Below are positions 1-10,266 of a stretch of 64,000 nucleotides of DNA, piece by piece (within the stretch, counting starts at the first letter, position 1; the number at the start of each line of letters is the position of its first letter). Origin of the DNA: Buchnera aphidicola (Kurisakia onigurumii) (GTDB lineage: Bacteria > Pseudomonadota > Gammaproteobacteria > Enterobacterales > Enterobacteriaceae). The translations under genes were made by a program, and so were the position numbers. The notes below the pieces were generated by a model, which did not search any database, was not told the origin of the DNA, and saw nothing but the letters and a program-made list of their open reading frames with translations. Location: NCBI RefSeq assembly GCF_039394605.1, contig NZ_CP135033.1, positions 372,001 through 436,000 of the forward strand, read 5' to 3'.

Positions 1-752
1 ATAAAATGTTTTCAAAAAAGAATGATTTTTTAGATTGTTACATTGACATACAACCAGGATCAGGTGGAATTGATGCTCAAGATTGGGCTAAAATATTAAT
101 GCGTATGTATTTAAAATGGATTAAGTCAAAAGGACTTACATATTCTATTATTCAACAAACAAATAGTGAAAATATAGGAATTAAATCTGCTACAATAATG
201 GTATTAGGTGCTTACTCGTTCGGATGGTTAAGAACTGAAACAGGAATACATAGGTTAGTAAGAAGAAGCCCTTTCAATTCTACTAAAAAAAGACATACTT
301 CTTTTTGTTCAATATTTGTTTATCCTAAATTAGATAAAAATGATGTTATACAAATAAATTCTTCTGATTTAAGAATAGATGTGTATAAATCATCTGGTTC
401 TGGGGGGCAACATGTTAATAAAACTGAATCTGCTGTAAGAATAACACATATTCCAACCGGTATCGTAACACAATCACAAAATAGTCGTTCTCAACACAAA
501 AATAAATCTCAAGCATTAGAACAAATAAGATATAAAATTAATCAGATAGAAATTCAAAATAAAAAACATGAAAAAAAAGAAAATGAAAAAAACAAATCAG
601 AAATTTGCTGGGGTAATCAAATTAGATCATATATATTTGATAATCCCAGAATAAAAGATTTAAGAACTGGTGTAGAAACAAGAAAAATACAAGAAGTATT
701 AAATGGAAATATAGAAAAATTCATTATATCTAATTTAAAATTGGAAGTATAA
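1..752 (+). CDS. prfB: Peptide chain release factor 2 (partial, 5' end outside window)
   Basis: RF2 recognises UGA and UAA stop codons in the ribosomal A site and triggers hydrolysis of peptidyl-tRNA. About 249 residues are visible, matching the C-terminal two thirds of the roughly 365-residue family. Seen: the SPF stop-codon recognition tripeptide (in [10 protein letters not shown], about residue 88 of the visible part), the catalytic GGQ (in [14 protein letters not shown], about residue 133) and the conserved end ([12 protein letters not shown]). The ATG at base 6 is internal: it falls where E. coli RF2 reads RRMFSGEYD, so the reading frame enters from upstream. The usual RF2 programmed +1 frameshift near codon 25 cannot be checked here. 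lysS follows after 12 bp, as in E. coli, so the two are probably co-transcribed. Confidence 0.96.
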   Translation, partial: KMFSKKNDFLDCYIDIQPGSGGIDAQDWAKILMRMYLKWIKSKGLTYSIIQQTNSENIGIKSATIMVLGAYSFGWLRTETGIHRLVRRSPFNSTKKRHTSFCSIFVYPKLDKNDVIQINSSDLRIDVYKSSGSGGQHVNKTESAVRITHIPTGIVTQSQNSRSQHKNKSQALEQIRYKINQIEIQNKKHEKKENEKNKSEICWGNQIRSYIFDNPRIKDLRTGVETRKIQEVLNGNIEKFIISNLKLEV

Positions 753-764
753 AGAGATAATAGA

Positions 765-2264
765 ATGATATCAAAAAAAAATGAAATTTTATTAAATCAA
801 GAAGAAAGAAACATAAGAAAAATAAAACTGAATAATATTCAAAAAAAAGGTTTTAATTTTCCTAATAATTTTAAGATCAATAATACTATCGAAATATTAT
901 GCAAAAAATATAATCATCTGAATATACAAGATTTAAAAAAAAAAGATATTAATATAAATATCGCAGGTAGAATAATTAATAAAAGAGTTATGGGAAAAGC
1001 ATCTTTTATTACCTTACAGGAAAAATATTATACAATACAAGTATATGTTAAAGAAGATAATTTACCAATTTTATTTTATAAAAATGAATTTAAAAAATGG
1101 GATATAGGAGACATAATAGGGGTAATCGGTTGTTTATTTAAAACTAAAACAAATGAGTTATCTATAAGAAGTATAAAACTTATTTTACTTACTAAATCTA
1201 TACGATCTTTACCGGATAAATTCCACGGACTTATTAATAAAGAAATACGATATAGACAAAGATATTTGGATTTAATATGTAATAAAAATCAATTTAAAAT
1301 TTTCATACAACGATCAAATATAATAAATTGTATACGAGAATATATGATTAAAAAAAAATTTTTAGAAGTTGAAACTCCTATGTTACAAAATATACCAGGA
1401 GGAGCATCAGCTAAACCTTTTTCTACTTATCATAATTCCTTAAATAATTCTATGTATTTACGAATTTCTCCTGAGTTATATTTAAAAAAACTAATCATAG
1501 GAGGTTTTACCCGTATTTTTGAAATTAATCGTAGTTTTCGAAATGAAGGTATTTCTTATCGGCATAATCCCGAATTTACTATGATGGAAATATATCAATC
1601 ATATACAACATATAAAGATATGATGATTTTAATAGAAAAAATATTTAAAAAAATAACAAAAAAAATATTTGGAAGTTTTGAAATAAAATGTGGCAATAAT
1701 ACTATTAATTTTAATAAAAAATTTACAATTTTAACTATAAAAGAATCAATAGTTAAATTTAATTCATCAATTGATTTAGAAAGTCTTAATAATTTAAAAA
1801 AAATAAAAAAAATTGCAAAATTAAATAAAATAAAAATTAAAAAAACATGGGAAATAGAAAGAATACAATTAGAAATATTTGAAAAAATTACAGAAAAAAA
1901 AATTCTACAACCTACTTTTATTATTGAATATCCTGTATCACAATCACCACTAGCCAGAAGAAATGAGTTAAATAAAAAATTAACAGATAGATTTGAACTA
2001 TTTATTAATGGTTTAGAAATAGCTAATGGTTTTTCCGAACTAAACGATTACCAAGACCAAAAAAAAAGATTTCAAAAACAAATAGCACAAAAAAAAAATA
2101 AATATACAGATATTATGTACGATAAGGAATATATTAAAGCTCTTGAATATGGATTACCTCCAACTTCAGGTTTAGGAATAGGAATTGATAGAATTGTAAT
2201 GATTTTAACTAATAGCATTAATATAAGAGATGTGATATTGTTTCCCACACTAAAAAATAAATAA
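765..2264 (+). CDS. lysS: Lysyl-tRNA synthetase (class II)
   Basis: Charges tRNA-Lys with lysine in the cytoplasm. The 499 residues are close to the 505 of E. coli LysS. An N-terminal OB-fold anticodon-binding domain (about residues 60-145, INIAGRIINKRVMGKASF) precedes the class II catalytic core. Seen in order: RYRQRYLDL, motif 1 (FLEVETPML), motif 2 (RIFEINRSFRNEGISYRHNPEF) and motif 3 (GLGIGIDRIVMIL) near the C-terminus. It starts at an ATG 12 bp after prfB, and lysA follows 48 bp downstream in the same direction. Nothing is missing from the catalytic core. The protein is lysine-rich, as expected from the base composition. Confidence 0.97.
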   Translation: MISKKNEILLNQEERNIRKIKLNNIQKKGFNFPNNFKINNTIEILCKKYNHLNIQDLKKKDININIAGRIINKRVMGKASFITLQEKYYTIQVYVKEDNLPILFYKNEFKKWDIGDIIGVIGCLFKTKTNELSIRSIKLILLTKSIRSLPDKFHGLINKEIRYRQRYLDLICNKNQFKIFIQRSNIINCIREYMIKKKFLEVETPMLQNIPGGASAKPFSTYHNSLNNSMYLRISPELYLKKLIIGGFTRIFEINRSFRNEGISYRHNPEFTMMEIYQSYTTYKDMMILIEKIFKKITKKIFGSFEIKCGNNTINFNKKFTILTIKESIVKFNSSIDLESLNNLKKIKKIAKLNKIKIKKTWEIERIQLEIFEKITEKKILQPTFIIEYPVSQSPLARRNELNKKLTDRFELFINGLEIANGFSELNDYQDQKKRFQKQIAQKKNKYTDIMYDKEYIKALEYGLPPTSGLGIGIDRIVMILTNSINIRDVILFPTLKNK

Positions 2265-2312
2265 CAAAATATGTAAAATAAAAATTTTTTTATATAAGAA
2301 AATAAGGAAAAT

Positions 2313-3575
2313 ATGTGTAATTGTTTTAATTTATTTCAAAATTCTATAAAAAAAAAAAAAATTCTGAATATTATTGAAAAAATTAATACACCTTTCTGGT
2401 TGTATGATATCAAAATGATTTATAAAAAAATTAAACTATTAAATAATTTTGATATCATTAGATTTGCACAGAAAGCATGTTCTAATATAAATATATTAAA
2501 ATTAATGAAAAAAAAAGGAGTTAAAATAGACGCGGTTTCGTTAGGAGAAATAGAAAGAGCTATTCAATCTGGATTTTCTATAAAAGAAAACGATATAGTT
2601 TTTACAGCAGATATATTTGACCAAGAAACTGTAGATAAAATCGCAAAATTCAATATTCCGGTAAATATTGGATCAATAGATATGTTACATCAATTAGGTA
2701 AAATATCTCCAAATCATGATATATGGATACGCATTAATCCAGGATTTGGACATGGGCATAATAAAAAAACAAATACGGGAGGTAATAACAGTAAACATGG
2801 TATTTTATATCCAAAAAAAATACTAAAAATAATCAAAGAGTATGGATTTAATGTAATAGGATTACATATGCATATTGGATCAGGAGTAAATTATGAACAC
2901 TTACAAAAAGTATGTAATTCTATGCTACATCAAGCATATAGTTTAAATATTGACATATCTTCAATATCAGCTGGAGGCGGTATATCTATTCCATATAAAG
3001 ATAATGAAAATCATGTTGATATTAACCATTATTTTTCTTTATGGAATAAAACAAGAAAAAAAATAGAAAATTATTTTGGTCATCATGTAAATCTAGAAAT
3101 AGAACCAGGAAGATTTTTAGTTGCAGAATCAGGAATATTAATATGTAAAATTTATACTATAAAAAAAACAGATAAATATACATTTATTTTAGTAGATGCT
3201 GGTTTTAATGATCTTATGCGTCCTATTTTATATGGTTCTTATCATAAAATAACGATACTACCTCAAAAAAATAGAAATATAGATTATTCTGAAACTAAAA
3301 AAGTAGTTATAGGAGGTCCTTTATGTGAAGCAGGAGACATATTTACACAAAATAAACATGGAAATTTAGAAGAAAGAGATCTACCTCTTGTTGAAATAGG
3401 AGATTATTTAATATTCCATAATACTGGAGCTTACGGTGCTTCTATGTCTTCTATTTATAATAGCAGACCACTCATACCTGAAATATTATATGAAAATAAT
3501 TCTTTTAAAATAATACGAAAAAAACAAACAATACATGATTTATTAAAATTAGAAAATAGTATTATCAAAATTTAA
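2313..3575 (+). CDS. lysA: Diaminopimelate decarboxylase
   Basis: Last step of lysine synthesis: decarboxylates meso-diaminopimelate to L-lysine with pyridoxal phosphate. At 420 residues it is the same length as E. coli LysA and aligns throughout. The PLP lysine lies in RFAQKACSN (about residue 54). HMHIGSG and GGGISIPY contact the phosphate, EPGRFLVAESG is the alanine-racemase-fold motif, and GPLCEAGD with YGASMSS completes the active site. The start is supported by AAGGA about 7 nt before the ATG. Codons 13-16 lie in an unbroken A14 tract (2348-2361), a slippage-prone site that is currently in frame. In an aphid symbiont this gene would supply an essential amino acid to the host. Confidence 0.97.
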   Translation: MCNCFNLFQNSIKKKKILNIIEKINTPFWLYDIKMIYKKIKLLNNFDIIRFAQKACSNINILKLMKKKGVKIDAVSLGEIERAIQSGFSIKENDIVFTADIFDQETVDKIAKFNIPVNIGSIDMLHQLGKISPNHDIWIRINPGFGHGHNKKTNTGGNNSKHGILYPKKILKIIKEYGFNVIGLHMHIGSGVNYEHLQKVCNSMLHQAYSLNIDISSISAGGGISIPYKDNENHVDINHYFSLWNKTRKKIENYFGHHVNLEIEPGRFLVAESGILICKIYTIKKTDKYTFILVDAGFNDLMRPILYGSYHKITILPQKNRNIDYSETKKVVIGGPLCEAGDIFTQNKHGNLEERDLPLVEIGDYLIFHNTGAYGASMSSIYNSRPLIPEILYENNSFKIIRKKQTIHDLLKLENSIIKI

Positions 3576-3612
3576 AAAATAAATTTTTATAAAAATTAAA
3601 TATGGTAAAAAA

Positions 3613-4485
3613 ATGAATCATAATTATTTGTATATTCATAATATTAATCCTATTGTATTTTCTATTGGAAAAATTCATATATATTGGTATGGATTAATGT
3701 ATTTAATAACATTTTTTTTCATAATGTATTTTGGAAAAAAAAAATCTATTAAATATAAATTTTTTAAAAAAAATGAATTTGAAAATTTATTAAATATTAT
3801 TTTTATAAGTTTATTAATAGGTGGTAGAATTGGTCACGTTATTTTATATGATTATAAATATTATATACATCATGTAATATCTATATTTAAAATATGGGAA
3901 GGAGGAATGTCTTTTCATGGAGGTTTAATTGGATCAATAATAGGAATATATTATTTTTGTAAAAAATATAATAAAAAATTTTTTATTATTTCTGATTTTA
4001 CTTCTATTTTTATTCCTATTGGTTTAGGTATGGGAAGAATTGGAAATTTTATAAATGGTGAATTATGGGGAAAAGTATATTCAACAAACTTTCCAATATA
4101 TTGCTTTTTTCCTAAATCGTATTATTATGACGTAAAATTTGTTCAAAAAAATACCTATCTTCAAACATTCTTAGAAAAATTTCATTACTTACCAAGACAT
4201 CCATCACAAATTTATGAATTTTTTTTAGAAGGAATTATTTTATTTATTATATTATTATATACAAAAAAAATAACTAAAAAACATGGAATTTTATCATCTG
4301 TTTTTTTAATTATATATGGAATATTTAGAATTTTCATCGAATTTTTTAGAGAACCAGATTATAATATATATATAAAAAATATATCAATTACATCAGGACA
4401 ATTTTTTTCTATACCTATGATAATATTAGGACTATATATATTTATATATTCTAATAAAAAAATTCTTAAAAAGAATACTAAATGA
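3613..4485 (+). CDS. lgt: Prolipoprotein diacylglyceryl transferase
   Basis: Inner-membrane enzyme that transfers diacylglycerol from phosphatidylglycerol to the lipobox cysteine of prolipoproteins, the first lipoprotein maturation step. The 290 residues match the family (E. coli 291), with about seven hydrophobic segments. Conserved features seen: the MSFHGGLIG segment (essential histidine), the signature GRIGNFINGELWG, and HPSQIYEFFLEG. A likely substrate in this window is CyoA, which has a lipobox (LVSGC). In E. coli thyA follows lgt immediately; here lgt is followed by 271 bp without a gene. Confidence 0.95.
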   Translation: MNHNYLYIHNINPIVFSIGKIHIYWYGLMYLITFFFIMYFGKKKSIKYKFFKKNEFENLLNIIFISLLIGGRIGHVILYDYKYYIHHVISIFKIWEGGMSFHGGLIGSIIGIYYFCKKYNKKFFIISDFTSIFIPIGLGMGRIGNFINGELWGKVYSTNFPIYCFFPKSYYYDVKFVQKNTYLQTFLEKFHYLPRHPSQIYEFFLEGIILFIILLYTKKITKKHGILSSVFLIIYGIFRIFIEFFREPDYNIYIKNISITSGQFFSIPMIILGLYIFIYSNKKILKKNTK

Positions 4486-4756
4486 TATCAAAATATTTAA
4501 AATATATTATTTAATAAAAAATTATTTTCATATTAAAATTAATATTTATAAAAAAAATAAATTTATCAATAAATAATATTTATATTATTTATTACAAATA
4601 TTGTACAAAAAAATTATTTAAATACGTATATGTTTAATAAAAAATTTTTATATTATACCAATATATTTATAATATATATTAATAAAATAATTCTAATTCC
4701 ATTCATTAAAAAAATTTCTATCAATACATTTACTAATTTAAAAATATAAAAAATTA
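4486..4756. other. Gene-free spacer at the usual thyA position
   Basis: These 271 bp are almost pure A/T. No open frame longer than a few dozen codons and no recognisable thymidylate synthase motif was found on either strand. In E. coli thyA directly follows lgt. The spacer is long for this window and may be an eroded gene, but no remnant can be aligned by eye. Confidence 0.4.
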
Positions 4757-6079
4757 ATGAAAAAAAAAAAAATATTTATTAAAACATGGGGATGTCAAAT
4801 GAATACATATGACTCTTCAATTATTGCTAATATTTTGCAAAAAAATAATTATAAAATTTCTTCAAAAGAAAAAAATGCAGATATATTTGTATTAAATACA
4901 TGTTCTATTAGAAATAAAGCTCAAGAAAAATTATTTCATCAGTTAGGAAGATGGAAAAAAATAAAAGAAAAAAATAAAAATATTATTATTGCAGTAGGAG
5001 GTTGTGTAGCAGTACAAGAAGGAAAAAAAATTTTTGATAGAGCTCCTTATATTAATATAATATTTGGAACACAAAATGTACATCAATTACCTATATTAAT
5101 TGAAAAATACATTAAAAATAAATTATCTATATTAGAAATAAACAATTTAAAAACTGAAAAATTTAATTTTTACGATAATAAAAAAATTTTTAAAACAAAA
5201 GAAATTGTATCTATTATGGAAGGTTGTAATAAATTTTGTTCTTTTTGTATAGTACCGTACACAAGAGGTAGAGAGATAAGTAGAAATTATAAAAGTATAA
5301 TATCAGAAATAATGATTTTAGCACAAAATGGAGTTAAAGAAATTACTTTATTAGGGCAAAATGTAAATGCTTACAATTTTTTAAAAAAAAATGGAAAAAA
5401 AGTATATTTTTCTAAATTGTTAAGATATATATCTGAAATTAGTCAAATAAAAAGAATTAAATTTATTACTAGTCATCCTTGTGAATTCACTGAAGATATT
5501 ATAGAAGTATATAGAGATATTCCAAAAATAGTTAGTTTCTTACATTTACCTGTACAAAGTGGTTCTAATAAAATATTGCAATTGATGAAAAGAAGATATA
5601 ATGTTAATCAATATAAAGAGATAATTTCGAAATTAATAAAATATCGTAATAACATACAAATTAGTTCAGATTTTATAATAGGATTTCCTGGAGAAACAAA
5701 AGAAGATTTTCAGAAAACTATGAAATTAATTTCTGAAATTAATTTTGATATGAGTTTTAGTTTTTTATATTCACCTAGACCCGGAACTCCTGCATCAAAA
5801 ATGAAAGATAATGTTAGTTTAGAAGAAAAAAAAGAACGTTTATACATACTTCAAGAAAAAATTAATGAACAAACTTTATCTTGGAGTAAAAAAATGTTAT
5901 ATACCAAACAAATGGTTTTAGTTGATGGTCCTTCTAAAAAAAATATTATGCAACTTTCAGGAAAAACAGAAAATAATCGAACTGTTCATTTTAAAGGATC
6001 AAAAAAACATATTGGAAAAATTGTTCCTATTAAAATAATAGAAACTAGTCGTTATAATTTGCAAGGAAAATTAATATAA
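4757..6079 (+). CDS. miaB: tRNA-2-methylthio-N6-dimethylallyladenosine synthase
   Basis: Radical-SAM methylthiotransferase that adds the methylthio group to i6A37 next to the anticodon of tRNAs reading UNN codons. The 440 residues are near the 474 of E. coli. N-terminal UPF0004 domain: the three cysteines binding the auxiliary Fe-S cluster sit in KTWGCQMN, LNTCSIRNKAQEK and VGGCVAVQEG. The radical-SAM cluster is CNKFCSFC, followed by GRGRE-like and GQNVNAY motifs, with a C-terminal TRAM domain (about 375-440). In E. coli miaB-ybeZ-ybeY-ybeX form an operon; ybeZ is absent here and the others keep their order. Confidence 0.95.
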   Translation: MKKKKIFIKTWGCQMNTYDSSIIANILQKNNYKISSKEKNADIFVLNTCSIRNKAQEKLFHQLGRWKKIKEKNKNIIIAVGGCVAVQEGKKIFDRAPYINIIFGTQNVHQLPILIEKYIKNKLSILEINNLKTEKFNFYDNKKIFKTKEIVSIMEGCNKFCSFCIVPYTRGREISRNYKSIISEIMILAQNGVKEITLLGQNVNAYNFLKKNGKKVYFSKLLRYISEISQIKRIKFITSHPCEFTEDIIEVYRDIPKIVSFLHLPVQSGSNKILQLMKRRYNVNQYKEIISKLIKYRNNIQISSDFIIGFPGETKEDFQKTMKLISEINFDMSFSFLYSPRPGTPASKMKDNVSLEEKKERLYILQEKINEQTLSWSKKMLYTKQMVLVDGPSKKNIMQLSGKTENNRTVHFKGSKKHIGKIVPIKIIETSRYNLQGKLI

Positions 6080-6159
6080 TATACCAATATATAAAACATT
6101 TTAAATATTATTTATAATATTTAAATATTAATTTAAAAAAAATAATGTATGAAAAAAAA

Positions 6160-6612
6160 ATGAATTTACAATTAGATTTACAGATACATACTAAAATATT
6201 AAATAATTATATTCCTATAAAAAAATTTTTTGTTAAATGGATTTCTTACATTTTTAGAAAAAAAAAAAATATATTTATTACAATTCAAATTGTAAAAAAA
6301 TCAAAAATAAAAAAATTAAATTTTTTATATAGAAAAATATATAAACCAACTAATATTTTATCTTTTTCTTACAAAAATATTATCCATTATAACTATAATT
6401 ATATAGGAGATTTAGTAATCTGTCATGAAATCGTAAATCGTGAAGCTTGCAAAAAAAAAATTTCTTTAGAAAGTTATTGGGCTTCAATCAGTATTCATGG
6501 AGCTTTACATTTACTAGGTTATCGACATGATAATAATTCAGAATTTAAAAAAATGCGAGATATAGAAAACAAATCTCTTTCAAAATTAGGTTATATAGAT
6601 TTTTATTTGTAA
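6160..6612 (+). CDS. ybeY: Endoribonuclease YbeY (16S rRNA maturation)
   Basis: Zinc metallo-endoribonuclease needed for 16S rRNA 3'-end maturation and ribosome quality control. The zinc-binding signature is visible as HGALHLLGYRHD (H-x3-H-x5-H), preceded by the strand YIGDLVICHEIV. I chose the second ATG (6160, MNLQLDLQI) because it aligns with the E. coli N-terminus; an in-frame ATG at 6145 would add five residues. From 6160 the product is 150 residues, against 155 in E. coli. It sits between miaB and ybeX as in E. coli, minus ybeZ. Confidence 0.9.
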   Translation: MNLQLDLQIHTKILNNYIPIKKFFVKWISYIFRKKKNIFITIQIVKKSKIKKLNFLYRKIYKPTNILSFSYKNIIHYNYNYIGDLVICHEIVNREACKKKISLESYWASISIHGALHLLGYRHDNNSEFKKMRDIENKSLSKLGYIDFYL

Positions 6613-6684
6613 TAATATATAAAAAATACTTTTTATTAAAGTTCATATTAATTTTAAATTAATCGAGATATTTATTAAAAATAC

Positions 6685-7557
6685 ATGAATGACTATTATT
6701 TACGTAAACCTGGTAATAAATCAAAAAAAAAAATAGGTTTTTTTTCATCAATTATTAAACAATTATTTCATGAAAAGCCAAAAAATCAAGAAGAATTATT
6801 GCATCTAATAAGAAGTTTTGAACAAAATGAATTAATTAATCAAGAAACAAGAAACATGTTAGAAGGAGTTATTAGTGTTACAAAACATTACATAAGGGAA
6901 ATTATGACTCCATTATCTCAAATGATCACTGTAAAATTACAATATAACCTTAATCAATGTTTAGACGTCATTATTCAATCTTCTCATTCAAGATTTCCTG
7001 TTATGAACGATAAAAATGATCATGTTGAAGGATTTTTAATAGCAAAAGATTTGCTACCATTTATGCAAAAAAAATCAACAAATTTTAATTTAGAAAAAAT
7101 ATTAAGACCTCCTGTAATAGTACCTGAAAGTAGACATGTAGATAATATGTTAAGAGAATTTAGATTAAAAAGATATCATATGGCAATTGTAATTGATGAA
7201 TTTGGAGCAGTTTCAGGACTAGTAACAATTGAAGATATACTTGAACTTATTGTAGGAGAAATAGAAGATGAATATGATAAAAAAGATAAATTAAACATCA
7301 AAAAAATTAATAATTTTACTTTTTATATAAGTGCTTTAACAACAATTAAAGAATTTAATAAAACATTTAAAACATGTTTTATGGATAATACAGTAGATAC
7401 TATAGGAGGATTAATTATGAAAAAATTTGGCAAACTTCCTAAAAAAAATGAAGTAACACAAATAAACCAGTTTAAATTTAAAGTTTTATCCGTAAATAGT
7501 AGAAGAATATTAAAAATTCAAGTCGTTATTATACAAAATAATATAATTTATAAATAA
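6685..7557 (+). CDS. ybeX: CBS-domain protein YbeX/CorC
   Basis: Member of the CorC/HlyC family, historically linked to Mg2+/Co2+ efflux with CorA and more recently to ribosome metabolism; its exact role is uncertain. The 290 residues (E. coli 292) contain two CBS domains, roughly residues 70-130 (IMTPLSQM...SRFPVM) and 135-195 (VPESRHVDNML...EFGAVSGLVTIEDILE). They are followed by the CorC-HlyC C-terminal domain (about 205-285) with the TVDTIGGLIMKKFGKLP segment. There is no signal peptide or membrane segment, so it is probably cytoplasmic. It lies downstream of ybeY and upstream of leuS. Confidence 0.92.
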   Translation: MNDYYLRKPGNKSKKKIGFFSSIIKQLFHEKPKNQEELLHLIRSFEQNELINQETRNMLEGVISVTKHYIREIMTPLSQMITVKLQYNLNQCLDVIIQSSHSRFPVMNDKNDHVEGFLIAKDLLPFMQKKSTNFNLEKILRPPVIVPESRHVDNMLREFRLKRYHMAIVIDEFGAVSGLVTIEDILELIVGEIEDEYDKKDKLNIKKINNFTFYISALTTIKEFNKTFKTCFMDNTVDTIGGLIMKKFGKLPKKNEVTQINQFKFKVLSVNSRRILKIQVVIIQNNIIYK

Positions 7558-7631
7558 AAATCAATATAATTATTTTATACAATTAATCTCTAAAAAATAT
7601 TGTTAACATTATTTACTTTTATAAGAAAAAT

Positions 7632-10235
7632 ATGGATAAAAAATATAATCACACAAAAATAGAAAAAAAAATACAAAAATATTGGAAAAAAAATAAAACA
7701 TTTAAAGTATATATAAATTATAACAAAGAAAAATTTTATTGCTTATCTATGTTGCCATATCCTTCTGGAAATTTACATATTGGTCATGTAAGAAATTATA
7801 CTATCGGAGATGTAATTGCTCGTTATCAAAGAATGTTAGGAAAAAATGTATTACATCCTATCGGTTGGGATGCTTTTGGTTTACCTGCTGAAGAAGCTGC
7901 TCAAAAAAATAATTTAGAACCAAAAGTATGGACTGAAAATAATATTAAAAAAATGAAAAAACAATTACTTGCATTAGGTTATAGTTATGATTGGGATAGA
8001 GAGATTAATACATCAGACCCTCAATTCTATAAATGGGAACAATGGTTTTTTATCAAATTATTTAAAAAAAAGTTAGTATATAAGAAAAAAGATATCGTTA
8101 ATTGGTGCCCGAATGATAATACTGTGCTAGCTAATGAACAAGTTATAAATGGAAAATGTTGGAGATGTCAAACAGTAGTTCATCTAAAAAAAATTTCGCA
8201 ATGGTTTTTAAAAATTACCCATTACGCTGAAGAATTATTATCCGATTTAAATAAATTAAAAGAATGGCCTAAAGATGTTATTAACATGCAAAAAAATTGG
8301 ATTGGAAAATCCAAAGGAATACAAATAAAAATAAAAATATATGATAAAATACTAAATAATTACATTTATATATACACAACAAAACCAGAATTAATTATGG
8401 GAACAACATTTATATCCATTTCTCCTATGCATCAATTTTCTAAAGAAATATCAAAAAATAATCAAAAAGTAAAAATATTTTTAACAGAATATAAAAAAAA
8501 AATCTGTACAAATAATATCAAAAACAACAAAGAAATAATTGGTATTAATACTAATAAATTTGCAATACATCCGATTAGTAAAAAAAAAATTCCAATATGG
8601 ATTTCTAGTCTTGTAAAAATAGAATTTGGAACAGGATCAATAATGTCAGTTCCAGCTCATGATAATAATGATTTTATATTTGCTAAAAAATATAATTTAA
8701 AAATAAAACCAGTAATATTACAAAATATAAAAAATAAAAATAAACAAGAAAATATTCCAATGTTAGAAACAGGTATTTTGTTTAATTCTGGAATTCAACT
8801 AAATAATATGAAATCCGAGCAAGCATCTTTATTTATTAAAAAATTTTTATTAGCAAAAAATTTAGCAAAAAAAGTAACTTTTTATCATCTAAAAGATTGG
8901 AGTATTTCAAGACAAAGATATTGGGGCACACCTATTCCTATCGTAACTAATAAAAAAGGAAAAATAATACCTTTAAATACTAAAGAAATACCAGTGAAGT
9001 TACCTAAATATAAACAATTTGATAACAATATAAATTCATCTCTTTTTCATAATTCAAAATGGAAAAATATTATTTTAAATGGCGAAAAAGTAATCAGAGA
9101 AACAGATACTTTTGATACATTTATAGAATCTTCTTGGTATTACATAAGATATACTAATCCTGAATTTAAAAAAGGAATGGTAGATCCAATCGCATCTAAA
9201 TATTGGTTACCAGTAGATCAATATATCGGTGGAATTGAACATGCAAATATGCATTTATTATATTTTCGATTTTTTCATAAATTATTAAGAGATTGTAAAC
9301 TAATAAATTCTGATGAACCAGTTAAAAATTTAATATGCCAAGGAATGGTATTATCACATGCATTTTATTATATCAATGAAAAAAAAAAAATAGTATGGGT
9401 AAATGCACAAAAATTAAAAATAAAAAAAGATATAAAAGGAAATATACAATACGGAGTCACTAAAAAAGGACAAAATATTCAATACGCTGGTTTAATGAAA
9501 ATGTCTAAATCTAAAAATAATGGAATTGATCCTGATATTATTATTTCAAAATATGGAGCGGATGCTACTAGACTTTTTATAATGTTTGCAGCTCCTATAA
9601 ATAATACACTAGAATGGAAGGAAGATGGTTTAAAAGGAACTTATAAATTTCTAAAAAAATTATGGAATTTTGCGTATAAATATATAGAAAATAAAAATTA
9701 TAATATGTTAAAAAAAACATATAATTCATATACAAAAGAAGAAAAAATTCTGCAATCAAAATTACATGAAACAATAATGAAAGTGTCTGATGATATAGAA
9801 AGAAGAAAATCTTTTAATACAGCAATTTCATCATTAATGATTTTATTCAACAAAATAAATCAATTTTCAGTACAAACCACAAAAGGACATAAAATTTTAG
9901 GAAAATGTTTGAATAAAATAATTAAAATGTTATATCCATTTACTCCTCATTTTAGTACCATTATATTTAATGCATTAAATAAAAATAATTTTACTAAAAT
10001 AGAAAATGTTACATGGCCAAAATATAAAAAATCAAAAATAATAAAAAAAAATTTTTTAATCATACAAATTAATGGAAAAGTAAGAGATAAAATAAATTTT
10101 AAACAAAATACTATATATTCTAAAATAATAGAAAAAATAAAAAAATCTGAAAAAATAAGAAAATATATAATTAATAAAAAAATTAAAAAAATAATTTACA
10201 TAAAAAATAAAGTTATTAATTTTATACTTAAATAA
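7632..10235 (+). CDS. leuS: Leucyl-tRNA synthetase (class I)
   Basis: Attaches leucine to tRNA-Leu and edits mischarged products. The 867 residues are close to the 860 of E. coli. Seen in order: the HIGH signature (PSGNLHIGHVRNYT, about residue 48), a zinc-binding-like segment (WCPND...GKCWRCQ), the CP1 editing domain (about 220-420, with MGTTFISISP and VPAHDNNDF), the return to the catalytic core at WSISRQRYWGTPIP, the KMSKS loop (MKMSKSKNNG, about residue 625) and the C-terminal anticodon and tRNA-binding domains. holA follows, as in E. coli (leuS-lptE-holA), with lptE absent. Confidence 0.97.
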   Translation: MDKKYNHTKIEKKIQKYWKKNKTFKVYINYNKEKFYCLSMLPYPSGNLHIGHVRNYTIGDVIARYQRMLGKNVLHPIGWDAFGLPAEEAAQKNNLEPKVWTENNIKKMKKQLLALGYSYDWDREINTSDPQFYKWEQWFFIKLFKKKLVYKKKDIVNWCPNDNTVLANEQVINGKCWRCQTVVHLKKISQWFLKITHYAEELLSDLNKLKEWPKDVINMQKNWIGKSKGIQIKIKIYDKILNNYIYIYTTKPELIMGTTFISISPMHQFSKEISKNNQKVKIFLTEYKKKICTNNIKNNKEIIGINTNKFAIHPISKKKIPIWISSLVKIEFGTGSIMSVPAHDNNDFIFAKKYNLKIKPVILQNIKNKNKQENIPMLETGILFNSGIQLNNMKSEQASLFIKKFLLAKNLAKKVTFYHLKDWSISRQRYWGTPIPIVTNKKGKIIPLNTKEIPVKLPKYKQFDNNINSSLFHNSKWKNIILNGEKVIRETDTFDTFIESSWYYIRYTNPEFKKGMVDPIASKYWLPVDQYIGGIEHANMHLLYFRFFHKLLRDCKLINSDEPVKNLICQGMVLSHAFYYINEKKKIVWVNAQKLKIKKDIKGNIQYGVTKKGQNIQYAGLMKMSKSKNNGIDPDIIISKYGADATRLFIMFAAPINNTLEWKEDGLKGTYKFLKKLWNFAYKYIENKNYNMLKKTYNSYTKEEKILQSKLHETIMKVSDDIERRKSFNTAISSLMILFNKINQFSVQTTKGHKILGKCLNKIIKMLYPFTPHFSTIIFNALNKNNFTKIENVTWPKYKKSKIIKKNFLIIQINGKVRDKINFKQNTIYSKIIEKIKKSEKIRKYIINKKIKKIIYIKNKVINFILK

Positions 10236-10266
10236 AAAAATAAAAATTTATATTATAGAGAAAATT

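Noticed and set aside
2265-2312. Lysine riboswitch before lysA
   Set aside because: The spacer is only 48 bp, far too short for the conserved L-box structure.
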